A stretch of 23,880 nucleotides of DNA, taken from positions 1 through 23,880 of IMG/VR virus record IMGVR_UViG_3300042879_001491; one strand, 5' to 3'. This document shows, in pieces, positions 14,007-22,500 of the stretch (positions are counted from its first letter, which is position 1; the number at the start of each line of letters is the position of its first letter). A program made the translations under genes and the position numbers. Under the pieces are notes generated by a model, which was given only the letters and a program-made list of their open reading frames with translations, had not been told where the DNA came from and ran no database searches. Source of the stretch: a virus.

Positions 14007-14236
14007 GGCATCACCCCGTACTTAGGCTGCACATCAATGATGGGGCTGTCCTTGGCACTGACGTCTGTCATGACCATCCCGATCACGAGCAGCAGGATGA
14101 ACCCGGTGATGCACGTGATGACGGCCACAGCTCTGGTGCGCTGGTGCTTGGTGGCTTCTCTGATGACTGGTGCGCATCGCACCCACACTTCGCCGTTCTC
14201 GTCGTGCTTGACACGGCAGTCGATTCCTATAAACAT
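14003..14236 (-). CDS. Small single-pass membrane protein
   Basis: The 77-aa product has a soluble N-terminus with MFIGIDCRVKHDENGEVW and a basic stretch REATKHQRTR, then a hydrophobic span AVAVITCITGFILLLVIGMV (about residues 36-55) and an extracytoplasmic-looking tail. The basic residues before the span suggest N-in topology. CGGAGG lies seven bases before the ATG within a leader that is repeated twice upstream. No family recognised. A role at the host membrane during early infection is plausible but unproven. Confidence 0.65.
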   Translation of the reverse strand: MFIGIDCRVKHDENGEVWVRCAPVIREATKHQRTRAVAVITCITGFILLLVIGMVMTDVSAKDSPIIDVQPKYGVMP

Positions 14237-14263
14237 GTGTCCTCCGATTGTAAATGGTGGTGG
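14237..14263 (-). repeat. Repeated translation leader, copy 3
   Basis: Third copy: CCACCACC, a four-base insertion relative to the others, then ACAATCGGAGGACAC before the ATG at 14236. It starts directly after the glycosyltransferase stop codon. Confidence 0.7.
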
Positions 14264-14890
14264 TTAGATCAAGTTAGCAAATTCGGGACGATTTTCAGCG
14301 CACCACTTGCGTGATGCTTCGCGGTCTGCAGATGCATGCTTGCCGCTGGTGATGCCACCGATATGGTGAACATAGGCACGGCTGACACAGATGCGATGAC
14401 CTGCAGCTATCATGTCATAGCATTGGATGATGTCGGATCCCCAGTTGATTGGTGGAAAGTTGACCCATCGGTCACGGTGGATCATGCTGAAGATCGGTGC
14501 TATGGCCTGCTCATATTGAATCTGCGCAGCATGGCCGAGAGGGTTGCGATATATGTTCTGCAGGTTCTGCATTACACGGTCGGTGCGAGCAGCGATGTGT
14601 CCCCAGCGAATGCCAGCCTGGTCGAGCATGTCGGCATCCTCGATGAGCAGCTGCATCGTTTCCGGGTGGAGCACCACGTCGTCATTCGCGATGATGAACC
14701 GGTCGTGGTGTGGGAACTCTGCAAAGGTCACGCCTACGGCTGCATTGTAGTCAGCACCGAATGTCGAAGGGCGTGCTTTGAATATCTCGACATGCGAGTC
14801 ATTGGCATAGTAGTCGCAAGAATGTTCGAACATGCGCACGTGGTCTGCGAATCTGTTGAGTGTGCAGACGATGATTGGTGGCGTTGTCAC
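14264..14890 (-). CDS. GT-A-type glycosyltransferase
   Basis: A 208-aa protein resembling family 2-type glycosyltransferases. It starts with strand IIVCTLNRFADH (6-17), has FGADYNAAVG (44-53), and the metal/nucleotide-sugar site FIIANDDVVLHPE (65-77). Later it has PPINWGSDIIQCYDMIAAGH, where the Asp could be the catalytic base, and HHIGGIT. It uses a GTG start that overlaps the stop of the 47-aa gene (GTGA, 14887-14890). Phage glycosyltransferases modify phage DNA bases, virion proteins or host surface sugars. Its place in the early operon rather than among tail genes favours a DNA- or host-directed role, but no modified-base synthesis gene is visible. Confidence 0.78.
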   Translation of the reverse strand: MTTPPIIVCTLNRFADHVRMFEHSCDYYANDSHVEIFKARPSTFGADYNAAVGVTFAEFPHHDRFIIANDDVVLHPETMQLLIEDADMLDQAGIRWGHIAARTDRVMQNLQNIYRNPLGHAAQIQYEQAIAPIFSMIHRDRWVNFPPINWGSDIIQCYDMIAAGHRICVSRAYVHHIGGITSGKHASADREASRKWCAENRPEFANLI

Positions 14891-15030
14891 TTGCGACCTC
14901 GCTTGGTTACGGCTTCGTAGTTTTTGCGGGCCTGTTCAGCAGCCCTAACAGCTGCGGGCAATGTCGTGCCAGTGCCATAGATCTTGCGACCGTCGCTGGC
15001 GATGACGTAGGCAGTCTCCTGCTTGGTCAT
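14887..15030 (-). CDS. Hypothetical 47-aa protein
   Basis: A short ORF reading MTKQETAYVIASDGRKIYGT, then GTTLPAAVRAAEQARKNYEA and a basic end TKRGRK. It has CGGAGG in a leader nearly identical to that of the preceding gene, and its stop overlaps the GTG start of the glycosyltransferase gene by four bases. Leader and coupling are the evidence that it is translated. A short beta hairpin followed by a helix is the likely shape. Function unknown. Confidence 0.6.
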   Translation of the reverse strand: MTKQETAYVIASDGRKIYGTGTTLPAAVRAAEQARKNYEAVTKRGRK

Positions 15031-15059
15031 GGTGTCCTCCGATTGTGGTGGTGGGTGGG
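15031..15059 (-). repeat. Repeated translation leader, copy 2
   Basis: Same element as at 15510-15540: CCACC repeats and ACAATCGGAGGACACC before the ATG at 15030. It fills the whole gap between the 149-aa gene and the 47-aa gene. Confidence 0.75.
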
Positions 15060-15509
15060 TTATCCAAGAATCTGCATGTTGCGTTGTGGCGATGTCAGGA
15101 TGCCATCATCGCGGCGAACATCAATCGACTTACCAGACGTTGAAACCTTCTCAATTACACCATAGAATGTTTCGCCGTGAATGTTCTGCCAGCTAATGCG
15201 AGCACCAATACGTGGTTTGTTAGATTTCTTGGCCCGAGCCGATGCCTTGCGTGCGGCTTCGAACTCAAGAGCGAGGGTATTTGCAGGTTCGCATTGTTGG
15301 TCAAGCGTATGCATTATTGCGCGCGCCGTTGAAAGAATATCGGCTGCAGTGGCTTGGGCGGCTTCTGTAATGCCATAGAACCCGAGGAGCCGACGGTAGA
15401 GGTGGTAGCTCGAAGCGTAGCAGTTACGGCTATCTGCCATTGCATCTGTGAGATCGCTTGCAAGGGCTGCTGTTTCTTGCGCGCTCAAGTGTGCCGTGTT
15501 GAGTGTCAT
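15060..15509 (-). CDS. First early gene: helical protein with SH3-like C-terminus
   Basis: The 149-aa product is the first one after the early promoter. Residues ~8-95 are helical (QETAALASDLTDAMADSRNC, RRLLGFYGITEAAQATAADI, LALEFEAARKASARAKKSNK). The C-terminal part RIGARISWQNIHGETFYGVI, EKVSTSGKSIDVRRDDG looks like a small SH3/KOW-type beta barrel, a fold often used to bind nucleic acid or ribosomes. No named family recognised. CGGAGGACACC precedes its ATG. First genes of phage early operons often act on the host, so it is a candidate host-takeover or regulatory protein; this is inference. Confidence 0.65.
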   Translation of the reverse strand: MTLNTAHLSAQETAALASDLTDAMADSRNCYASSYHLYRRLLGFYGITEAAQATAADILSTARAIMHTLDQQCEPANTLALEFEAARKASARAKKSNKPRIGARISWQNIHGETFYGVIEKVSTSGKSIDVRRDDGILTSPQRNMQILG

Positions 15510-15540
15510 GGTGTCCTCCGATTGTGGTGGTGGTGGGTGT
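15510..15540 (-). repeat. Repeated translation leader, copy 1
   Basis: The minus strand reads a CCACC-rich run, then ACAATCGGAGGACACC directly before the ATG at 15509. Near-identical copies precede the ATGs at 15030 and 14236, and a degenerate version (ATAATCGGAGACTATC) precedes 16392. The core is a strong ribosome-binding site. Confidence 0.75.
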
Positions 15541-15554
15541 CACGTCGTGTGACA
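15538..15554. promoter_or_regulatory. Palindrome at the early transcription start (possible operator)
   Basis: TGTCAC and GTGACA flank a five-base centre (GTCGT) in a perfect inverted repeat. It overlaps the predicted start point of the early promoter, 6 bases past the -10 box. This is where a repressor dimer could block transcription; alternatively the RNA could form a short 5' hairpin. Confidence 0.5.
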
Positions 15555-15559
15555 GATGC

Positions 15560-15587
15560 AATATAACACAATATCTACACCTGTCAA
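15560..15587 (-). promoter_or_regulatory. Strong sigma70-type early promoter
   Basis: The minus strand carries a perfect -35 box TTGACA (15582-15587), a 16-base spacer and a -10 box TATATT (15560-15565, five of six consensus bases). Transcription would start near 15553, about 44 bases before the first early ATG, and serve the operon from 15509 downwards. It lies just after the terminator of the tail transcript. I saw no other match this good in the window. Confidence 0.8.
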
Positions 15588-15597
15588 TAGGCCAGCC

Positions 15598-15645
15598 CAA
15601 AAAAAACAAAAAAAAAATCCCGTAGTGCATCGGGCCACTACGGGA
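15598..15645 (-). terminator. Rho-independent terminator of the tail transcript
   Basis: On the minus strand TCCCGTAGTG (15636-15645) pairs perfectly with CACTACGGGA (15618-15627) around an eight-base loop, followed by nine T, one G and eight T (15600-15617). It is placed 23 bases after the last tail-side ORF, in front of the early promoter. This is the strongest terminator in the window. Confidence 0.93.
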
Positions 15646-15667
15646 CGTGATTGGTTAGTTGTTGTTC

Positions 15668-15853
15668 CTAGCGATTCGTGCGCTGCTCTGATGCGGTTTT
15701 CGTCTCCAGATCGCCAGCACCCGGCTTATATCGTTCTCGCATAATTCGCAGCATGCGCTCCATCTCGTAACGTCGCACCGGTATCTGCTCGATGAGGATG
15801 GCATCGTGCAAGGCCATCACTAGCCTGGTGTATATGGTCTGCTTGTCAAACAT
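15668..15853 (-). CDS. Hypothetical 61-aa protein at end of tail operon
   Basis: A small basic helical protein: MFDKQTIYTRLVMALHDAIL, IEQIPVRRYEMERMLRIMRE, then a polar tail. Its ATG shares one base with the stop of the previous gene (TGATG). It is the last ORF before the strong terminator. No family recognised; its position could suit a chaperone or regulatory peptide. It could also be non-coding read-through space, but the tight junction supports translation. Confidence 0.5.
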   Translation of the reverse strand: MFDKQTIYTRLVMALHDAILIEQIPVRRYEMERMLRIMRERYKPGAGDLETKTASEQRTNR

Positions 15854-16392
15854 CAGAGTGCAGTCCCCTGTTCTGTGAATGCTCGTATGCGAGCAGTGGC
15901 AGAAGATGCATAGGTCACGCTTGTCGCTGAATTACTCAAGACCACAGCGTACATGTTCGCAGCCCCAGCGGCTGAGGTCACACGATAGTACAGATCAGGA
16001 TTGACTGTTGCCACCCAGACCGTCGAAGACAGACGCTTATAGTCCGTGTCCTTGATCTCCACAATCCCCACGAGGTTTGTAGATGATGCGTTGTAAACAG
16101 CACCAGCCGTCGGTGTGGTAGGGGCTGTGCCCGAGTAGATCAGCACCTGCAGTGGGGCCTTCTTGATATTCGCAGAACTCGATGCCGTTTCTTCAAACTC
16201 CAGCTGGCGAATCACACCGTGCTGGCGTGTGGTCTGGGCTTGTGAGTACAGCACCACCACAGCCTCTGCCAGTGGATAGTATTGTGATAGTGCCGAGGTG
16301 ATGAGTCCCGTGCCCACGGCTTGCCAGCCGTAGTCAGTCGTGGGGTCGGTGAGAATGTTATCGACCACTGGTGTCGATTGAATGCAGCTCAT
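15853..16392 (-). CDS. Putative structural protein of the tail region
   Basis: The 179-aa product starts MSCIQSTPVVDNILTDPTTD and is rich in Ala, Thr, Ser and Val with beta-prone stretches: APLQVLIYSGTAPTTPT, STNLVGIVEIKDTDYKRL, TVWVATVNPDLYYRVTSA and ATSVTYASSATARIRAF. This all-beta, low-charge composition fits a virion surface or fibre-associated protein. It lies directly after the receptor-binding candidate with a 12-base gap, and CGGAG precedes the ATG. I do not recognise a named family. Confidence 0.6.
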   Translation of the reverse strand: MSCIQSTPVVDNILTDPTTDYGWQAVGTGLITSALSQYYPLAEAVVVLYSQAQTTRQHGVIRQLEFEETASSSANIKKAPLQVLIYSGTAPTTPTAGAVYNASSTNLVGIVEIKDTDYKRLSSTVWVATVNPDLYYRVTSAAGAANMYAVVLSNSATSVTYASSATARIRAFTEQGTAL

Positions 16393-16404
16393 GATAGTCT
16401 CCGA

Positions 16405-17223
16405 TTATGGTGCGTTGTTATAACCAGAGCCTGTGTCTGGTGTTTCGATGTAATACTGACCAGTGCCCTCCCACGTGGTAGGGGCGCAAGATACGCGATG
16501 GCCAGACACGTAAGCATAGTAGTTGCTCGTGGCAATCAGTGTGCCGGTCTGGGGCCCGTTGCCGTCGTCAGTCAAGTACACTGCGAACGAGACGTAGTCA
16601 CCTGCTTTGAGTGGCACGAGCCCCGAGCCCTGCAGGGCTGCGTCTTCGACGTGGTTCTTGTCATTGTGACTGTTATTGGTCATATCCACATGTCTCCACA
16701 GCTGACCATTGAGCATGACTGCAAGACGTACCTCGCGAATACGGTCGGCTGGTGAGAACTTCATGAATGCAGCGATGTCAAAGTGATACACACCGACTGC
16801 ATCGGCTGGTGCGTAGAATCGCCACGTGTTAGCAGTCGCCCTGTAAACACCAGGACTGCGCAGTACTTCATGATTGAAACGCAGTGGAGTTGACACAAGG
16901 CCAGTGACAGATGACGACCAAGGCTGCGGTATTACGCTGGCATCCCACTCGAATGCTCGATGCCAGTCACTGATAGCGTGCTTGGCCCTGAGCTCGGCAT
17001 CGGCTACGTTACGCAGAATGGCCTGCGCTTCAAGTGCTGCGATGCGCTTGGCTTTCAAGGTGTCAAAGGGGTTGAATACCAGCTGTGTGATGAACTGCTG
17101 GTAGTTCACGACATCCGGCACGGGGGCACTGGCAAGGATAGCAGATGACAGCTGGCGTCTTCCTTCGAAGGCCAGCGAAGCCGGGGCCACCTTAGCACGG
17201 GCGATGGGGTCATTGATTGGCAT
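16405..17223 (-). CDS. Probable receptor-binding / tail-tip protein with C1q-like domain
   Basis: The 272-aa product has an N-terminal helical part (FDTLKAKRIAALEAQAILRN and beyond, about residues 53-85) that could trimerise, and a C-terminal jelly-roll-like region from about 115: GVYRATANTWRFYAPADAVG, VYHFDIAAFMKF, EVRLAVMLNGQLWRHVDM, LVPLKAGDYVSFAVYLTDDG. The pattern 'VYHFD..., V.LMLNG..., L.L.AGDYV...' is typical of C1q/TNF-like domains in phage fibres and other binding proteins. It lies after the tail-tip genes, the usual place for a receptor-binding protein. No Shine-Dalgarno site precedes the ATG, which is one base after the previous stop. Confidence 0.65.
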   Translation of the reverse strand: MPINDPIARAKVAPASLAFEGRRQLSSAILASAPVPDVVNYQQFITQLVFNPFDTLKAKRIAALEAQAILRNVADAELRAKHAISDWHRAFEWDASVIPQPWSSSVTGLVSTPLRFNHEVLRSPGVYRATANTWRFYAPADAVGVYHFDIAAFMKFSPADRIREVRLAVMLNGQLWRHVDMTNNSHNDKNHVEDAALQGSGLVPLKAGDYVSFAVYLTDDGNGPQTGTLIATSNYYAYVSGHRVSCAPTTWEGTGQYYIETPDTGSGYNNAP

Positions 17224-17224
17224 A

Positions 17225-19054
17225 TCAGTTGGCCGTTGTTGGTTTCAATAGATAGTAGCTCATCTTGCTCTTGCCCTCGATCCAGTTGACTTCCACAGAA
17301 ACAGGCAAGGCTCGAGTCCATGACAGGTTTGTGAAGATATCAGCAGGGCCCCCTGTGAGGTTGTGACGACCGCAAAGCCCCGACGGCAGTACGTAGCTGC
17401 TGATCGTCACAGGCCACTCGATCTCCACAAGTGCGTTGTTGTCGTCACTGAATGCTTTGAGGTGCAGCTTCGTCAAAGCTGCAGCCATTGAGGTTTCGGC
17501 CTGCATCGCTGCCAGCTGAAGCCCCGTCTGTTGCTGCGTCTCTTCGCGTTGATCCCATGGGTTATCAGATGCTGTCGATGTCACACTGACGTAGTGATTC
17601 GCACCCGGCCCGTACCAGTACAGGGTATCCTCGTGCACCTTCATGATCGAGCCGTCTGGAGATCCACCAGCCCCATTGCCGTTGAAATACACGTGATTGG
17701 TTTGCCGAAACGGCCCGTACCTACCACGTCTCTCGTCATACTCAGAATAGAAAACAGGGATGTTGTGCACGATGGGCTCGACGTTCATTGACCGGCTGGC
17801 ACGTGCCCCATTAGCAATGCGGACAATTTCGGTCTTGTCTTCCTGGTTCGAAGTTTCATAGCGCACCTCACTCTTCAGAATGTTCTCACCACGCACTGTG
17901 ATCTTGGCATCTGTCAGGGCTTTGGTCATGTCAAGTGTTACGTCTGCAGTGTCAACGTTGTTGGCATAGTCACGAGACGAGCCGATGCGCTTGACATCCC
18001 ATACCAGACCTATGGTGTCGTAGGGCTGGTCAGTCTGTGTGTTTGCTGGCACGATGGTGTAGCGATAGCTGACCTTGACACCTAATGTCTCGCACAGATC
18101 ACGTAACAGGTCATATGCGCTGGCTCCCTTGGCATTCCATGCGTAGTTGTCTGCAGATGAAAACAGACCACCGATAAGGGTCTCCACACCAGAGGCCACA
18201 CGATTCACGTGCGTTGTCAGCTTCAGATCGGTACTAGCTAGTGCGGAGCCTTTGCGCCTTAGCTTGCCACCGACATCGACACCATCGGTCGTGCATCCAT
18301 ACAACGTCAGTGCTGCGGTGAAGATGTTGCGCAGGCTGTTAGTGGTGTCCCATAACACGTTCGGCGACTCGGGATAGTTTCCGGTTGCCTGTGCAAGGAT
18401 TGCACCCAAGTTGTAACAGACGCGATTCATGGCCTTGTATGCATCTGTCACATACAGCTTGCAGCCGCTTAGGTCTCCGGATTGGTTGCGCCCCCGTGTT
18501 GCTGTTAGGTAGATCTGCCATGGTGTGTTATTTGGAACCCACTCGGGATCGTATCCGGTAGCTGGCACAAGTGTCGAGAGGTTGTAAGGATTGCGCACGT
18601 GGTCTGTGGTTCGCTTCATCACCATGTATGCAAAGTCAGCAAGCTCAATGCTGTACGCATACTGACCATCGCCCAAGGGCTCGAGCTCGAAAGCCTCGAT
18701 GTTATCCTCCATCCCTACGAACTCCAGCGACCACGTCGCACCGTTCGTGCCACGGTCGGTGTAAAAGTAAAACAGCGTCGGACGCACCGTGCCAGTGGTT
18801 TGTATCCACGTTTTCAGATCTGTCGGCAGTCGTGACCATGCGAGCTTGATCTTAAGCGTCTGAGTTTTACTCATGCCATACGGCACGGCGTCAAACTCGT
18901 TTTTCTGGCTGCTCAGTTCCAACAGGCTGACAGCATCCAATTCCACAAGCGTGTTCGCAGGGTCATTCAGATTGCTGATCGGAGGTAAGATGTCTAGTCT
19001 TGTCTGCCAGCCGTTCGGTAGCGTTCGGGAGATTCGGTATTGATAGGTCGGCAT
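17225..19054 (-). CDS. Large tail-tip protein
   Basis: This 609-aa protein follows the tape measure and a 154-aa gene, the position of the tail hub (Dit/Tal-like) in siphoviruses. Its N-terminus (residues ~1-150) is a beta-rich domain: YQYRISRTLPNGWQTRLDIL, TQTLKIKLAWSRLPTDL, LFYFYTDRGTNGATWSLEFV, QYAYSIELADFAYMVM. The middle (about 300-400) has AYDLLRDLCETLGVKVSYRY and TKALTDAKITVRGENI, hub-like. The C-terminal part holds EVEWPVTISSYVLPSGL-like beta strands. I see no peptidase or lysozyme motif, so it is called only as tail-tip. Its ATG overlaps the previous stop by one base without a Shine-Dalgarno motif. Confidence 0.65.
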   Translation of the reverse strand: MPTYQYRISRTLPNGWQTRLDILPPISNLNDPANTLVELDAVSLLELSSQKNEFDAVPYGMSKTQTLKIKLAWSRLPTDLKTWIQTTGTVRPTLFYFYTDRGTNGATWSLEFVGMEDNIEAFELEPLGDGQYAYSIELADFAYMVMKRTTDHVRNPYNLSTLVPATGYDPEWVPNNTPWQIYLTATRGRNQSGDLSGCKLYVTDAYKAMNRVCYNLGAILAQATGNYPESPNVLWDTTNSLRNIFTAALTLYGCTTDGVDVGGKLRRKGSALASTDLKLTTHVNRVASGVETLIGGLFSSADNYAWNAKGASAYDLLRDLCETLGVKVSYRYTIVPANTQTDQPYDTIGLVWDVKRIGSSRDYANNVDTADVTLDMTKALTDAKITVRGENILKSEVRYETSNQEDKTEIVRIANGARASRSMNVEPIVHNIPVFYSEYDERRGRYGPFRQTNHVYFNGNGAGGSPDGSIMKVHEDTLYWYGPGANHYVSVTSTASDNPWDQREETQQQTGLQLAAMQAETSMAAALTKLHLKAFSDDNNALVEIEWPVTISSYVLPSGLCGRHNLTGGPADIFTNLSWTRALPVSVEVNWIEGKSKMSYYLLKPTTAN

Positions 19055-19518
19055 CAGTAATTGAACCTATGCTTTAGTGTCACGCTCAAAGTACGTGTTC
19101 CGTACTCCTTGTTACTTGCTGTTGACCACTCCTCGATGTACACAGGATGCACGAGCCCAGCGGCTGGCGTCACACGTTCGCCCGCAGCGATCCGAGCCCA
19201 CAGGTACTTCTTGCCTGAGATGTTGTCGGCAATGGTCAATAGGTCAGTCAGACTGTCTTGACCGGTTGTGGCCTTGTAATAGAATGGATAGCTCTCCACA
19301 GCCCACCGGGTGCGCCGTCGTGGGGTCGAGATGACACCGCCACCGATGTCCTCAAGTTTGAAGAACGAGAACTCGCTATCCTCATTCGGGGCCAGTATGG
19401 CGATGGTCGCCACCGTCGGTGTTGCTATTGCCGTCACAAATGCCGTGTCGTAGGCAGTGCTCTGCACGTCCTGATCGCCCGCATATAGATACAGCTGCCA
19501 GCTTGCATTTCCTGCCAT
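19054..19518 (-). CDS. Tail protein after the tape measure
   Basis: The 154-aa product begins MAGNASWQLYLYAGDQDVQS, has ILAPNEDSEFSFFKLEDIGG, a basic RRRTRW turn, RWAVESYPFYYKATTG and a beta ending TRTLSVTLKHRFNY. It lies between tape measure and the 609-aa tail-tip gene, the slot of small tail-tip or distal-tail components. GAGGGG precedes the ATG, one base after the tape-measure stop. No named family recognised; the role is inferred from position. Confidence 0.6.
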   Translation of the reverse strand: MAGNASWQLYLYAGDQDVQSTAYDTAFVTAIATPTVATIAILAPNEDSEFSFFKLEDIGGGVISTPRRRTRWAVESYPFYYKATTGQDSLTDLLTIADNISGKKYLWARIAAGERVTPAAGLVHPVYIEEWSTASNKEYGTRTLSVTLKHRFNY

Positions 19519-19519
19519 C

Positions 19520-22500
19520 TTAGCCCCTCAGATTGCGCACCGCAGTGCGGTGCATGTTACGTGAATACAGGTACTGGTCAAAGCCGACATCGAGTGCAAC
19601 AGCCGTGCGCCCCTCGATGCCGTTCGGCATGGAGTCGAGACGCTTGCGTATCATGGAGAGCTCAGAACGCATGGCACTCATCTCACTCACTAGGCCATCA
19701 TTGGTTTGCATCGGCACGCCAGCCAATGCAAGTGGAAAATTGCCCTCGTTCATCTGCTCTAAGATACCACGATACTTGCGCGTGTTTTCTTTGTTGATAA
19801 CGAACTCGCCCCTGTGCACCACACCAGCCGGTGTGTACTTGCCACCATCCCCAGTGTATCCACCCTCTGCAAACCCCGAGACCGCAGCTCTAGCAGCACC
19901 GAGAAGGCCATACAATACGGCACTTAGTGCAGCACCGGTGGCCAGACCAACAAAGGTCTTGTCAGCCAGTTCCTTACCTACAATCTCAGCTACAAGGATG
20001 GGAACGAGAGCGTTCAAAATGTCAAGGGCAATGAGGAGGCTGTTCTTGCCATATTCACCCTGTGCAGTGAGCAGGTCGAGAAATGCCGTTGTCGTCGTCT
20101 GGTATAATGCAGCATAGAAATCATCTGTCAGCCCCAGCTGCACATCATAGGCCTCGGCTTGGCTTTGCAAAGCCTGCAAGCTCAGGTCTCTGGCTTCACT
20201 GAATTTTTGATTTAGCTTTCCAAGAACCACATCGAAAATTCCCGGCTGAGCACCAAGGCTGGTCTGCAGTTGCGTGATGCCGTCCTGGTAGGACAGCAGC
20301 CCCTGCGTTATTGAATCAGTGATCTTGGTGACGGCCTCTTCGCTGGCTTTGGCCGGTTTGTTGAATACTCCAAACCAGTCGATGGAGTTGACTGCCTTGG
20401 CTGCGGTCTTGATCGTGTCGGCAATTACTCCCTTATCCTGCTTGTCATCAATGGCGATCGGAATTTTGAGGATAGCCTTCTGCAGACGCAGCTGCTTGTT
20501 CTTTTCTTCGAGTGCGTTCTTTTCAGTCAAGGTCAGTGCTCTGGTGATCGCCAGCTCTGCAGGCAGCTTGATCTTCAGACCACGCAGTTCTGCCTCACGT
20601 ACCGCGTCGGTGTAGGCTTCAAGCACCTGCACTTTCGTGCTTTCCTTATCGACTTTCAACGTCGTCGTAAGTGGCACGCCATCAGTGCCGCCGGCAATGG
20701 CGAACAGCTCGGCAGCCTTGGCAATGTACTCGGCCACCTGCGTCTTCTCAAGCTTTTGCAGTCGGAGCTTGATTTCTTGTTCACTCAGGCCCTGCTTAAG
20801 CAGCTGGATCTCGAGATCCTTGACAGCATCCAGCTGATCGTTACGGTACTTCTTCAGAGCGTCCTGCGCAGCCTTGAATGCAGCCTCGGCTTCTTTGGAC
20901 TTCTTGATGTTGTTGTCTTTAGAGTCCGTGTTTTTGTCTGTCGCGTCGGTGTTGTCTTTGACCTCAACAGTGGCCGCTGCAATAGGAGCTTCTGCCTGCT
21001 TAAATGTGGCAGCCGTCTTAGCGATTACGGCATTGGCTGCCTCATATATTTTGTTCAGCTCCTGCGGGTCAATGCCAAGGCCACCGATGCTCTTCTGAAG
21101 AGTCTCGAGTGCCAGCTGTGCCTGCTCAATGGTCTTCGCATTGTAGATGGAATTTGAGAAGGCCTCACCAGCCTGCTTGAGTTCTGAGCTCTTCAGAAAG
21201 CCAGTCGTCAGATCCTGCAGTTCTGCTATGGCTGCGTTACGTGCTGCAAATGCGATGGCACGTGTCGAAGCTTCGAGACGCTTGGCAAGGTTCGCAGCCT
21301 CCTTGTCAAGCTTGCCCAGCTCATCGGTCGTCTGCTTACCGATCTTCTGCACAGCCCCGAGGTTGTCAGCGAATGATCCGGTCTTATCGATAAGGTCAGG
21401 ATACTGCCTGTCCAGTTGGTTCTGTACTTCGCGCAGCCGCTTCTCTTCGTCGGCAGTGCGTTCTGTTTTCTGCGCAAGCTTTGTAAACTCGTCAGCGAGG
21501 CTCTTCGTCTGGGTAACACTGACCTTGCGTTCTTTGTTGGATTGAATCTGCTGCTCGACCAGTTTCTTCTCAGCCTCGGCATTGCCGAGCGCCTCCTCTG
21601 CGCTGATGTTCATCGCATCGGCAACAGCATACACACCAGCTGCAAGCAGAGCCAAAGCCGCTACTGTTGCCCCGATTGGATTGGCAGCGAGTACAGTGTT
21701 GAAAGTACCGGCTTCGATTGTTGCGAGCTTCGTTGCGATTGCGGAGACTCCCATCGCCGCACCGTATGCCACCAAAGCACCTGCAGCAATGGCCAAGAAC
21801 GGAACGAACTCTTGGAAGTTGTCAAGTACACTCTTGATGATAGGTGACACAGCCTGGAACGCATTGATAAGTCCCACCTCGATGGCAGCCTTGAACTTGT
21901 CAAACCGTGCCGCGACCGTATCGCTGTTCTTGGCTGCTTGTGTCAGGGCCTCCTGCGTTCCGGTGACGCCATCAGTAAATGACTTGATGTTGTCAACGCC
22001 ATTGAGCAGGATGCCAGCCGTAGCTGCGTTCTCAGCACCGAACAGCTTGGACAGTGCAGCTGCTTTCTCGGCATCAGTGCCGAGCTTATTGAAACCGCCC
22101 TGCAGCTTCTCAAGTGCGGGTGCTAGACCTTGCGTCGTGAGGGTCTCACCAAGGTCTTTATATGACAGCCCTACCGACTGCAGAATCTTTGCCTGCTCAG
22201 CACCGCCATCGATGAGCTTGCCGATCACATTGCGCAGACCGATACCGGCCTCGGATCCTACCTTGCCACCGACTGCAAGCTGCTGGATGGCTGCGTTCGT
22301 TTCTTCGAATGATAGGTTCGCACCCTTGGCAGCAACACCGGCCTGCAGGATGGCCTCGGCCACCTGTGGAATTTCGGCAGCACCGACCTTGGCAGACGCT
22401 GCCAGGACATTGATGAACCGCCCCGATTCTTGTGCCAGCTTTGCAGGATCTGATGCATCGACACCGAACTGCAGCATCGAGTTGGATAGTGCATCCACCG

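Noticed and set aside
13476-14267. A 263-codon plus-strand open frame
   Set aside because: Antisense to the nuclease and membrane-protein genes, whose motifs (DYK, GACD) are clear on the minus strand.
14336-14920. A 194-codon plus-strand open frame
   Set aside because: Antisense shadow of the glycosyltransferase gene; no recognisable motif.
15598-15617. Poly-A stretch as an origin or DNA-unwinding element
   Set aside because: It is explained as the U-tract of the terminator on the minus strand.
15845-15851. TTGACA inside the start of the 61-aa ORF as a promoter
   Set aside because: No TATAAT-like hexamer lies 16-18 bases downstream, and it is inside coding sequence.
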